In this document: one piece after another, positions 16,658-24,433 of the stretch
Numbering within the stretch: position 1 is the first letter of the stretch
How the letters are laid out: the number at the start of each line of letters is the position of its first letter
NCBI GenBank assembly: GCA_018883245.1
Contig: VEQL01000022.1
Location: forward strand, 1-48,218
DNA from: Chthoniobacterales bacterium
GTDB lineage: Bacteria > Verrucomicrobiota > Verrucomicrobiia > Chthoniobacterales > JACTMZ01
DNA length: 48,218 bases
Direction of reading: 5' to 3'
Made by a program: the position numbers and the translations under genes
Notes under the pieces: model-generated
Databases searched by the model: none
The model's input: the letters and a program-made list of their open reading frames with translations, nothing else
Told to the model about the DNA's origin: nothing

Positions 16658-18619
16658 CACCCTTTGCACGGAAGCCAAAGGATCGGAAGCAACGCGGCTC
16701 AACCAAGCAGACCATGTCATCTCGCGCGCGATGTGCGCAGGCGGGGCAAACGGTCCGAACGAGCGGCGGGAGGGTTCGGCCAGGATCCGGGAAAAAATTT
16801 CCACATAGCTGTCGATCATTCTTTCGAGAGAGAAATTATCGGCAACAGTGCGAGCGGCCGCAGCCGACATTTTCATCCGCGCTGCGGGATTGCGCCACAG
16901 CCACTCGAGCCGGTCCGCAAAAGCCGCCGCATCCCCAGCCGGGGCAACAAGACCGCTTTTACCCGGGACGATGGCGTCAGGAACACCGCTGCGGATGTCG
17001 CTGACCACCGGCACCACACCGTGCGACATCGCCTCGAGCATCCCGACAGAAAGCCCCTCGAACGATGATGGCAACAAATAGGCATCGCGTGATTCGAGAA
17101 ATTTCAGCACGGCAGCGTTCGGCTGCGGACCAGCGAACCACAATTTCTGTCTGATAATGAGATCGGCAGCCGCTGCTTCCATTTCCGCTCTAAGCTCGCC
17201 GTCTCCGACAATGGCCAATTCAAAAGGCACGCCGCGCCGGTCGAGTTCGCGGGCGATGGCAAGCAGGTCAACCGCCCTTTTCTGGTGCAGGACCAGCCGC
17301 CCGGTGTAGGCGATACGCAGAGGTGCATCAGGTTTGCGCTCGCGACGGATGGCCGCAAGGCTCTCCGCAGGTTCCTCAGGCAGCGAGACGCCATACGGGA
17401 TAGTTCGCAGCTTTCCGGAAAATTTTGGGGCGATGGCACGGAGGTGAGCGGTGATAGCTCCGCTCACACCCACAATGGCATCGCATGCATGGCCGATGCG
17501 GCACAAATTTTCATAATGCCATGGATCGTCGCTGTGCCCGATGCCAACGACCCTGACTCGGCCGGACAACTGCGGGCAGATGCACGACCACTCGAGGTTG
17601 TAGTCAGGAACATAAATACACGGCGCAAAACTCTCGATCTGCTCCACGGCCAAGCGAAAACGATCTTTGTAGGAAATGAAATCCCACTCCAAACGAGGAT
17701 CGCGCGTCTCGAAAGGCAGATCGGAGGAGGTCTCGAGCGGACTGGTGGCTTTGGACGGAGCGGGACCGTGCAGTCTTGCGTCGATGCCCCGCTGCCGCAA
17801 CCCGCGGACCAAGCGACTCCCGAAGACATCAACTCCGCTGATGGTTTCTGCCGAGGCGGCAACGATGATCCGGCAATCCTCGAGCTGACCAGTCCACTCC
17901 GGCACGGGCGCGATAAGCTGCTCGCACGCAACCGGACCATCAGGCCAATGACCGTGCTTGTTGACATAGAATCGTCCCTCTTCAAGGTCATCCTCGGCAG
18001 TGGAGACTTTTTTCGCCAAGCTTACTAAAGGGCCAATATAGTGGCGGGGGCGTGGGCATCCGCCACGCGCCTCCAATTCGCTGATGCGCCCGAACAAGTC
18101 GAGGTAGGCATCGGCCATGGCTGGCTCGTCACGAATCATGCAAAGCCGCGGAGCAAGATGTGGAAAACGACTGGCGAGTTTGAAATGGATAGGGGTGCTC
18201 GAGGCAACAATCGCAGCCCAAAAGTGTCCGAGGCGCCCGACCTGCTCGATCTCCGCCTCGTCATCGACAAGCAAGACACCAATCAGCTTCACATTGCGGG
18301 AGAGGCGCGGGGCAATGATGTTGTTACGCTGGTCACCCAACATGAGGTAGAAGCAAGGGCCGCGTTCCTCGAGATACCGCTGCAATGCTTCCCATCGTTG
18401 GCCCAACGTATCGTCAGGACCCGCAGGCAACCTGTCGCACGGAATGTCGCAGGGCACGGAGAGCTCCTCGTCGATACCGTCCACGAGGCGACATCCGCTT
18501 TCTGTGAGAAGGACACGGGCATCTTCGCCCCGGGCCTCGAGGCCACGGACCAATCGCTCCGCAAACGAGACTTCACGGTGCACGCCCCAGCTGGGAAGTC
18601 CTAAAATTATTCTGCTCAC
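16628..18619 (-). CDS. Tandem-domain glycosyltransferase, copy 2
   Basis: GTG 18619 gives a 663-residue product whose start (MSRIILGLPSWG) lines up with MPHRVILGIST of copy 1 at 8724-10751; TTG 18658 would add 13 unmatched residues. The architecture is the same: an unpaired GT-B acceptor-like domain (~1-220), a second acceptor domain (~250-440), and one GT4 donor domain with IAYTGRLVLHQKRAVDL and the E-x7-E signature EGLSVGMLEAMSHG. Long identical blocks such as VVGIGHSDDPWHYENLCRIG occur in both copies. The closeness of the copies points to a duplication inside this locus. The gene is on the minus strand, convergent with and overlapping the second ABC ATPase gene. Confidence 0.87.
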   Translation of the reverse strand: MSRIILGLPSWGVHREVSFAERLVRGLEARGEDARVLLTESGCRLVDGIDEELSVPCDIPCDRLPAGPDDTLGQRWEALQRYLEERGPCFYLMLGDQRNNIIAPRLSRNVKLIGVLLVDDEAEIEQVGRLGHFWAAIVASSTPIHFKLASRFPHLAPRLCMIRDEPAMADAYLDLFGRISELEARGGCPRPRHYIGPLVSLAKKVSTAEDDLEEGRFYVNKHGHWPDGPVACEQLIAPVPEWTGQLEDCRIIVAASAETISGVDVFGSRLVRGLRQRGIDARLHGPAPSKATSPLETSSDLPFETRDPRLEWDFISYKDRFRLAVEQIESFAPCIYVPDYNLEWSCICPQLSGRVRVVGIGHSDDPWHYENLCRIGHACDAIVGVSGAITAHLRAIAPKFSGKLRTIPYGVSLPEEPAESLAAIRRERKPDAPLRIAYTGRLVLHQKRAVDLLAIARELDRRGVPFELAIVGDGELRAEMEAAAADLIIRQKLWFAGPQPNAAVLKFLESRDAYLLPSSFEGLSVGMLEAMSHGVVPVVSDIRSGVPDAIVPGKSGLVAPAGDAAAFADRLEWLWRNPAARMKMSAAAARTVADNFSLERMIDSYVEIFSRILAEPSRRSFGPFAPPAHIAREMTWSAWLSRVASDPLASVQRVSQRLLRSGG

Positions 18620-18699
18620 GCGAGGTGTTTTCGATTTTCCCTTGCTACTGCACGGCAAGGTAAAACATACGAAAATAACAAACCTTCTCTGCAGCGCCT

Positions 18700-18717
18700 A
18701 TACCCTCTGCAGGGTAT
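18700..18717. repeat. 18-bp palindrome ATACCCT-N4-AGGGTAT, copy 1
   Basis: Two perfect 7-base arms flank CTGC in the 345-base gap between the divergent glycosyltransferase (start 18619) and sulfatase (start 18965) genes. The same arms with a different 4-base core occur at 37391-37408. Dyad symmetry, conserved arms and a variable core are what a dimeric repressor or activator site looks like. No T-run follows in either direction, so an intrinsic terminator is unlikely. The regulator is unknown. Confidence 0.6.
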
Positions 18718-18784
18718 CTCAAACCAAACGCGAAAAGGTCGTGGACTATTCGCCTCCCCCGGCAGGAACGACTGGCCCAGCTGT

Positions 18785-18809
18785 CCGCACTCCTTGCAAA
18801 GAAGTGCGG
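18785..18809. repeat. Imperfect 25-bp inverted repeat upstream of the sulfatase gene
   Basis: CCGCACT and AGTGCGG arms flank a centre that continues the symmetry with CTT/AAG, leaving one mismatched pair and a GCA core. It lies about 155 bases before the sulfatase start. It could be an operator, or a transcribed hairpin in the sulfatase leader. No poly-T follows. The rest of the 18620-18964 interval shows no further gene. Confidence 0.4.
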
Positions 18810-18964
18810 CGGTCGGCTGAGTCAGCGGGCTCTACCAATCGAAAACCTTGGTGGAGTCCAAATCTTTTTGGGACTTGGTATCACTTACCACTGGCAGCGC
18901 TTGCAGCCTGTCATCGCGTTGCATTGCAGTTTCGTTGAAGTATCGTCTCACGTTCTACCCTACG

Positions 18965-20353
18965 ATGTCCGCCCTTCTCCGCCGCACCGCCGCTCTCGGT
19001 CTTTGTGCACTCAATCTTGTATCGACCCCTTGTTCTGCCGGCCAGACCGAGGAAACGGCCCGGCAACCCAATGTGCTGTTCATCGCCGTCGATGATTTGA
19101 ATCACTGGGTCGGCCATCTCGGGCGCAACCCGCAGACAAAAACTCCGAATATCGACAGACTCGCCGCTTCGGGCGTGGCTTTTACCCGCGCCTATTGCAA
19201 CGCGCCGGCGTGCAGTCCATCCCGTGCGTCGGTCTTGTCGGGACTCAGGCCCAGCACAATGGGTGTCTATGGAAATGACCAGGATTGGCGACGTGCAATC
19301 AGCGAAGACAAACTGCTGAATACGCATTTCTCAAAGGCCGGCTACCGTGTGTATGGGGCCGGAAAGATTTACCACGGCGCAAATGAGCCCGGCGGCCCTT
19401 GGGATGATTATTTCGCGGGGCAACCCGGCACCGGTCCTCTTGTCATGCACCCGTCCGCGAAGGATGAAGGCGTCGGAAGGATCAAATTCTACCCATTGGC
19501 AAATTCTGATGAGGAGATGCCCGACTACCATTCCGTGAGCTACGCGATCGAGCGTCTCGAGGAAAAAAGCGACAAGCCCTTTTTTATTGCCGTTGGGCTG
19601 CTCAAACCGCATCTGCCTTTCAGTGTTCCGAAGAAATGGTTCGACCTGTTCCCGCTCGATTCGATCGAACTGCCGCCGCACCGCGAGGACGATCTCGACG
19701 ACGTTCCGCCGCCTGGCGGCGCCATGGCCAAGCCGGGGCAAGATCACGCGGCGATTGTCGAGTCAGGCCGTTGGAAGGAGGCGGTCCAGGCTTATTTGGC
19801 GTCGATTGCCTTCTGCGACGCCCAGATTGGCCGTCTCCTCGACGCGCTGGACAAGTCCGAATATCGCGACAATACGATCGTTGTCTTGTGGTCGGACAAT
19901 GGGTTTAGCCTTGGCGAAAAATCGCTCTGGAGCAAATTCGCGCTCTGGGAGGAACCCACGCGCATCGTGCATGTCTGGCGCGTTCCTGGTGTCACGCAGC
20001 CCGGCGGCGTTTGCGAGCGCACGGTGGACCTCCTCAGCATGTATCCGACCCTGTGTTCGCTGACGGGCATTCCGGCGCCGGCGCACCTTGAGGGATACGA
20101 CTTGTCGCAACTCTTGATAAACCCTTCCGCCGAATGGAAGCACCCAGCCATCACGACGCACGGGCCCAACAACCACGCCATTCGCACCGAGGGTTGGCGC
20201 TACATTCGCTACGCGAACGGCGACGAGGAGCTTTACGATGAGATATCGGATCCGCTGGAGTATACCAATCTCGCGAAATCAGAAAAACACGCCGACCGGC
20301 GCGCGGAGCTTCAGGCCATGCTCCCAGCGGAAAATGTGCCTGCGGTGCCGTAG
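18965..20353 (+). CDS. Secreted type I sulfatase (iduronate-2-sulfatase-like)
   Basis: The product has 462 residues from ATG 18965 and an N-terminal signal peptide (LLRRTAALGLCALNLV, likely cut after PCSA), so it acts in the periplasm or outside. The formylglycine motif CSPSRASVLSG carries the cysteine at residue 83 that an FGE must convert. Metal ligands D43-D44 (AVDDLN) and the downstream SDNGFSLGEK match the S1 sulfatase family. The overall pattern, including EWKHPAITTHGPNNHAIRTEGWRYIRY, is that of iduronate-2-sulfatase-like bacterial enzymes, which hydrolyse sulfate esters on polysaccharides. Next to sulfotransferase genes it may edit or recycle the sulfated glycan; scavenging of external sulfated sugars is the alternative. 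Confidence 0.93.
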   Translation: MSALLRRTAALGLCALNLVSTPCSAGQTEETARQPNVLFIAVDDLNHWVGHLGRNPQTKTPNIDRLAASGVAFTRAYCNAPACSPSRASVLSGLRPSTMGVYGNDQDWRRAISEDKLLNTHFSKAGYRVYGAGKIYHGANEPGGPWDDYFAGQPGTGPLVMHPSAKDEGVGRIKFYPLANSDEEMPDYHSVSYAIERLEEKSDKPFFIAVGLLKPHLPFSVPKKWFDLFPLDSIELPPHREDDLDDVPPPGGAMAKPGQDHAAIVESGRWKEAVQAYLASIAFCDAQIGRLLDALDKSEYRDNTIVVLWSDNGFSLGEKSLWSKFALWEEPTRIVHVWRVPGVTQPGGVCERTVDLLSMYPTLCSLTGIPAPAHLEGYDLSQLLINPSAEWKHPAITTHGPNNHAIRTEGWRYIRYANGDEELYDEISDPLEYTNLAKSEKHADRRAELQAMLPAENVPAVP

Positions 20354-20366
20354 AAATGCCTCAGTC

Positions 20367-20536
20367 CACTTCTCCGCCGACCAGCTAGCTGTGCGCCAAC
20401 TCATGAGCGACAACGGCTCGGCTTACCGATCCGGTTCCATCGCTACAACTGGCACCGACCCCACACCGCACTTAAACTCAAAACTCCGATCGAGTCCCTC
20501 AATCTACAAGTCAACAACGTGTTAAGACTCCACACT
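20367..20536 (+). mobile_element. IS481-type transposase remnant, internally deleted
   Basis: The interval encodes two pieces of an IS481-family DDE transposase joined by a deletion: MSDNGSAYRS (the catalytic DDE-core strand with its Asp) and then RFHRYNWHRPHTALKLKTPI...NNVLRLHT, the conserved C-terminal end of these proteins. About 80 codons are missing between them and everything upstream is lost. The C-terminal frame has no stop at its usual place and runs into the UbiA gene. No terminal inverted repeats can be assigned. It marks a past insertion between the sulfatase and UbiA genes. Confidence 0.8.
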
Positions 20537-20542
20537 TGGCCA

Positions 20543-21595
20543 ATGACAACCGCAGCCCCGCTCAAAGTCGATCGCTGGTGGGCGAGCCACTACGGAATGA
20601 TGGTGGCATTCGTCTATCTCGTCTTGGCCATCAGCCCGTCACCTCCGACTCTCACTGCCCTCCTCCAAACGCTCGCACTCTTCACCTTCGCATCGCTGGG
20701 CATAGGCACTTTTGGCCATCTGCTTAACGACCTCACGGACGTAAGACAGGACAGTCGCAGCGGCGCTTACAATGTGCTGTCCACCAAAGGCCCGGTTGCG
20801 CGTTTCGCGTTTTTAACGGGCGCATTGGTCGCGGGAATCGCTCCTTGGTGGTGGCTGCCTACCACGCCTGTTGTGGCTGCGCTGGTTGCTTCGGAGTTTC
20901 TTCTCCTTGTGATTTACAGCGTGCGTCCTATCCGGCTCAAAGAGCGGGGCATGCTCGGTGTGATCGCCGACGCCCTGTATGCCTATGTGGTGCCGAACGC
21001 TTTTGCCGTGCTGCTTTTCGACAAGCTCGGCGGTGGCGGCACGCCGTCATGGATGATCGCGGCAATCCTGTTTTGGTGTTTCTGCTTCGGCCTCGAGCGG
21101 ATCATTCACCACCAACTTCTCGACGCCACTCGCGACGAGAAAGAAGGCGTCCAAACGTTCGTGGTCCGCCGCGGATGGGTGAATTCTTTCCGATTTTTGT
21201 CCATTTTTGTCACTCCCACGGTTGGCTTGGCCCTTGTAGTTCTCCTTGCGGCTTGCGCCACCGTCTCCCCTCTCGTGCCGATCGCATTCGCCGTGCATGC
21301 CGTTCTCGTTTTGGCAGTGTGGAGCCGTTTGAGCACACTGCACGACCCATCACTCGGCAGACTGCCGCCGATCAACCTTTACCACGTGATCGCCGAGCGA
21401 TTGATCGCCACATTTGTCTGGCGATGGTTTGCTTTGCTTTCGCTCATTGTCCTCGTCATTGCGCATCCGCAATACCTGCCGTTGATACCACTGCACCTGA
21501 TGTTGTTTCCCGGCGGCGCGCTGTGGGCCCTACGACATGGAATTCCGCACACATGGAACTTGTTCCGGCCCGGTCGCGCATACGGATTGCACTAA
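20543..21595 (+). CDS. UbiA-family prenyltransferase, second copy
   Basis: ATG 20543 gives 350 residues; the frame is open further 5', but only into the transposase remnant. Asp-rich motif 1 is NDLTDVRQD (62-70). Motif 2 is HHQLLDATRDEKEGV, with D194 and D198 at the same positions as in the paralogue at 6465-7475. Eight or nine hydrophobic helices are visible. Between the motifs the two proteins share YSVRPIRLKERG and a following G-V-x-A-D-A segment. UbiA enzymes transfer a prenyl chain to an aromatic ring or to a phosphosugar (as in decaprenylphosphoryl-ribose synthesis). The acceptor here is unknown; a lipid carrier for the exported glycan is the favoured guess. The gene is followed by the sulfotransferase/P450-like fusion 30 bases on. 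Confidence 0.87.
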   Translation: MTTAAPLKVDRWWASHYGMMVAFVYLVLAISPSPPTLTALLQTLALFTFASLGIGTFGHLLNDLTDVRQDSRSGAYNVLSTKGPVARFAFLTGALVAGIAPWWWLPTTPVVAALVASEFLLLVIYSVRPIRLKERGMLGVIADALYAYVVPNAFAVLLFDKLGGGGTPSWMIAAILFWCFCFGLERIIHHQLLDATRDEKEGVQTFVVRRGWVNSFRFLSIFVTPTVGLALVVLLAACATVSPLVPIAFAVHAVLVLAVWSRLSTLHDPSLGRLPPINLYHVIAERLIATFVWRWFALLSLIVLVIAHPQYLPLIPLHLMLFPGGALWALRHGIPHTWNLFRPGRAYGLH

Positions 21596-21625
21596 GATGT
21601 TCTCCCGCTACCGACTCACCGCCAC

Positions 21626-23557
21626 ATGTCCTCCGCTCAAAATGAATCTCTGAATTCGGCAAGCCCGAAGAAGATCATCATGATCATGGGGGTGCAAAGG
21701 TCGGGCACGACGACCTTGTTCAATGCTCTGGCTAGCGCCGCCAATGTGACGGCAAGGGAGGAATCGCCGGACGACCAAATTTATTCCGATTATTTTCTGC
21801 GACCGGAGCCCGAGATCCGCGATGTTCTGCAAGGCCTTCCCGGAACCATTGTTCTCAAACCGGTGCGCGAGTCCGAGCGACGCTCGCCGCTGGAGGTTGC
21901 CAACGAATATGCAGACTACGACCTACGCATCATTTGGCTCTACCGCGACCCGGTTAACGTCTTCGACTCATATTTGCGGTGTGACTGGCTCACAATCCGG
22001 AAGCGCACCGATGCGCTGACCTTCGCGGGAAAGTGGCACGAACGAAACGCCCAAGCCGTCGCGGACGCGGCAGATCTCGGCGACCGGCTGGTTGTCGTCA
22101 GCTACGAGGATCTTGTCACCGACCCGGACGTTCTGCGACGTCTTGGTCTGGCTTTAGAGCTGCGGGTGAAAAACACCTTTCGCGACGACTCTGCTCTCGG
22201 TCGGATGCGCCAACCGGGTGCTATCTGCGGCATGATCGACGACGCAACCGCCAGTGTGCGCAGCCATCTCGACCGGATGCGTTTGGTGAAGCCGGCCACG
22301 CCGGGAAAAGCACCCGACAGCCTGGCGAGTCGTTTCACCCGATGGATTCATCGATTCCGGCCCGCATCCCGGCACCACAACGCTCCCCAGGAGAACACGG
22401 AGAACCGGGACATCGCGGTGGACCAGAGCGTGCCTGCTGTCGTCACGGCGGTTCTGCGGACCTCCCACTACTGGGAAGTGCTGCTGGGGGAAGACCCCTC
22501 CGCGCTGTATTCCCGCTGGCTCGCCGCGGGCCCGCTCCGACACCATGCTGATATCAACACATTCGTGGCGCTCGGATACAACGCATCACGCGCGATACTT
22601 GAAAGATCGGCGCCCTTTCGTCCGGTGCCCACTTTGGCTCAGGGCGTGCAGCCACCGGCATGTGTGGTTGAAATCGGCCGATATATGGCAGAATGCCACA
22701 ACCGCGTTCGCGATCGACTGACCGCCACGCTTGCTGCATGGGAGGCCGCCCTACCGCGGGGCCAGCAGGGCAATCTGCTCGAACAACTTGCCCCTCTCAG
22801 CATCGACTGGATCGCAATCTGGCTCGATATTTCGACAGATCTCGCAGCCGCCGTTACCTCGGAGATTCAAGGGCTGTATTTTTCCACTGACTCTGCGAAT
22901 CCGTCGCCCGCTTGGGAAAGCCTGGCGGCGTCGATCTGCCAAAAAGGCGTGGTCGCAGACCTATGCGCGGCAGGCTTGCTGCGTCGCGAGGATGTTCTGG
23001 GCTTTGTTTGCGACGCGGTCACACCGGCAATGACGATCCCCCCCGCGGTTTGCAACTCGCTCGGCGCGATTGCGGCGCAGCCTGATGTTCTCGCACTCGC
23101 GCGCCAATACCCGGAGAAGATCCCTGCCATTTTCATGGAGGCCATGCGGCTCGTGCCCATGTGGTTCAGCCTCAAGCGGCGGCTAAGCGAGGCCATCAGA
23201 ATCGGTGATGTGTCGCTCCCGAAAGGTGCCACCGCCGAGGTCTTTATTGCGACGGCCAATCGCGATCCGGCGGCGTTTGAGTCTCCCGATCAGTTGATTG
23301 TCGATCGGCAAAGCCCTCAGCCACTTCTGCCCATCACGAGGTCGGCCTCGTTGGGTGATGGAGAAAACGATCTCGAGAAGATCGGCCGCAAAATGTTTCT
23401 TGAGCTGTCTTCTTCGGTCCTCGGCCGCCTGCTGGCGGCGCCGCTGCAATTTCCATCTCCTATGCCTCCACGACTTCGTGTCTCACCGCTTCCCGGAGGC
23501 GATGTTTTTCAAAAACCCCAGGAACTAATCGTAGCTTTGGAGGGCAACCCGGATTGA
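21626..23557 (+). CDS. Sulfotransferase fused to a cytochrome P450-like domain lacking the haem cysteine
   Basis: This is a 643-residue two-domain protein. Residues 1-~230 are a sulfotransferase with the PAPS loops intact: GVQRSGTTT (22-30) and the 3'-phosphate loop LRIIWLYRDPVNVFDSYLR. From ~270 onward the sequence follows the P450 fold: an I-helix-like VLGFVCDAVTPAMTIPPAV, the K-helix ExxR as EAMR (505-508), and IRIGDVSLPKGATAEVFIAT then ANRDPAAFESPDQ, which is the usual stretch before the haem loop. The haem loop should follow at about 570, but LPITRSASLGDGEND has no F-G-x-G-x-H-x-C, and no cysteine occurs after about residue 470. The second domain is therefore probably a catalytically dead P450 serving as a binding scaffold. 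The coupled neighbours suggest it presents a terpenoid or lipid substrate for sulfation (inference). Confidence 0.82.
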   Translation: MSSAQNESLNSASPKKIIMIMGVQRSGTTTLFNALASAANVTAREESPDDQIYSDYFLRPEPEIRDVLQGLPGTIVLKPVRESERRSPLEVANEYADYDLRIIWLYRDPVNVFDSYLRCDWLTIRKRTDALTFAGKWHERNAQAVADAADLGDRLVVVSYEDLVTDPDVLRRLGLALELRVKNTFRDDSALGRMRQPGAICGMIDDATASVRSHLDRMRLVKPATPGKAPDSLASRFTRWIHRFRPASRHHNAPQENTENRDIAVDQSVPAVVTAVLRTSHYWEVLLGEDPSALYSRWLAAGPLRHHADINTFVALGYNASRAILERSAPFRPVPTLAQGVQPPACVVEIGRYMAECHNRVRDRLTATLAAWEAALPRGQQGNLLEQLAPLSIDWIAIWLDISTDLAAAVTSEIQGLYFSTDSANPSPAWESLAASICQKGVVADLCAAGLLRREDVLGFVCDAVTPAMTIPPAVCNSLGAIAAQPDVLALARQYPEKIPAIFMEAMRLVPMWFSLKRRLSEAIRIGDVSLPKGATAEVFIATANRDPAAFESPDQLIVDRQSPQPLLPITRSASLGDGENDLEKIGRKMFLELSSSVLGRLLAAPLQFPSPMPPRLRVSPLPGGDVFQKPQELIVALEGNPD

Positions 23558-23584
23558 CGCGGTGATGATGGCATCGATCCCCGA

Positions 23585-24400
23585 CTAAGTTTTTTTGTAA
23601 GACAGCTCCAGCCACTCGCACCAATCGACCCTCTCGCCGCCTTCGAAAATGTTGATTTGATTTGTCGTGGCGAATTTTTCCATAAAGAACTCCGAGAGTT
23701 CGAAGCCAATCGGCCGACACGTCACCTCCTCCAAGCCTGCTTCGGCCAAAGCAGCGCGCACTGCGGAGACCTCGCGGACGTTACACCGAAACTCGCGCTC
23801 GACACGACTGCTTACCACATCGGCCCAAGCTTTCCGCGCCGGATCGCTATGGTGCTTCCGGTAAAAATCTTTGACGTAAACTTGGCCCCCTTTGCGAAGA
23901 ACATCGCGACATTCCCCCGCCACCTTGCCGAGCCGCTTCGCGTGGCAGAGTGATTCGAGAAAAATGATCCGGTCGAAACAATCGTGTCCGAACATCGCGC
24001 CCAGTTCGGAGTAGTCGCCCAGATGAACCTTGATCTTGTCGGATAGACCGCTCTCTCTCACGCGTTGGCGCGCGAGATCAGCTTGGACGGGCGATATGGT
24101 TACTGCATCGATTTTGACATCGGCGATTTGTGCAATCCGGATGCTCGGACCGCAGACTCCGCACCCAGCATCGAGCACGCGCATCCCATCCTCGATTCCC
24201 GCCATGCGGACAAAGTAGGCGATAAGGTCTTCATCCCGCTCGGCCCGGGCGGCCTGAAAAACATCGCCGAACGAATCGAGATACCGGTCTGTCCAAGCAT
24301 CGTAATATTGCCGCACCGACTGGCGACGGCGGCGCACAAAAGCAGAGATGGACTTCCAAAAAGCCAAACTAGAAAAAGTGCCGAGTAAGCAGCGCTTCAT
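23585..24400 (-). CDS. Class I SAM-dependent methyltransferase (sterol/prenyl C-methyltransferase-like)
   Basis: The protein has 271 residues from ATG 24400. Motif I is VLDAGCGVCGPS starting at residue 75; VTISPVQADLARQRV and the later LRKGGQVYVKDFY are the usual post-I and motif III regions. YYDAWTDRYLDSFG before motif I and the cysteine-containing motif I resemble sterol C-24 and geranyl-diphosphate C-methyltransferases, though small-molecule O-methyltransferases remain possible. It converges on the sulfotransferase/P450-like fusion with a 27-base gap. Methylation of a prenyl or terpenoid intermediate would fit the context but is not shown. Confidence 0.8.
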   Translation of the reverse strand: MKRCLLGTFSSLAFWKSISAFVRRRRQSVRQYYDAWTDRYLDSFGDVFQAARAERDEDLIAYFVRMAGIEDGMRVLDAGCGVCGPSIRIAQIADVKIDAVTISPVQADLARQRVRESGLSDKIKVHLGDYSELGAMFGHDCFDRIIFLESLCHAKRLGKVAGECRDVLRKGGQVYVKDFYRKHHSDPARKAWADVVSSRVEREFRCNVREVSAVRAALAEAGLEEVTCRPIGFELSEFFMEKFATTNQINIFEGGERVDWCEWLELSYKKT

Positions 24401-24433
24401 CAATCACAAAGCAGTCCACGCTCCGCGCCCATG

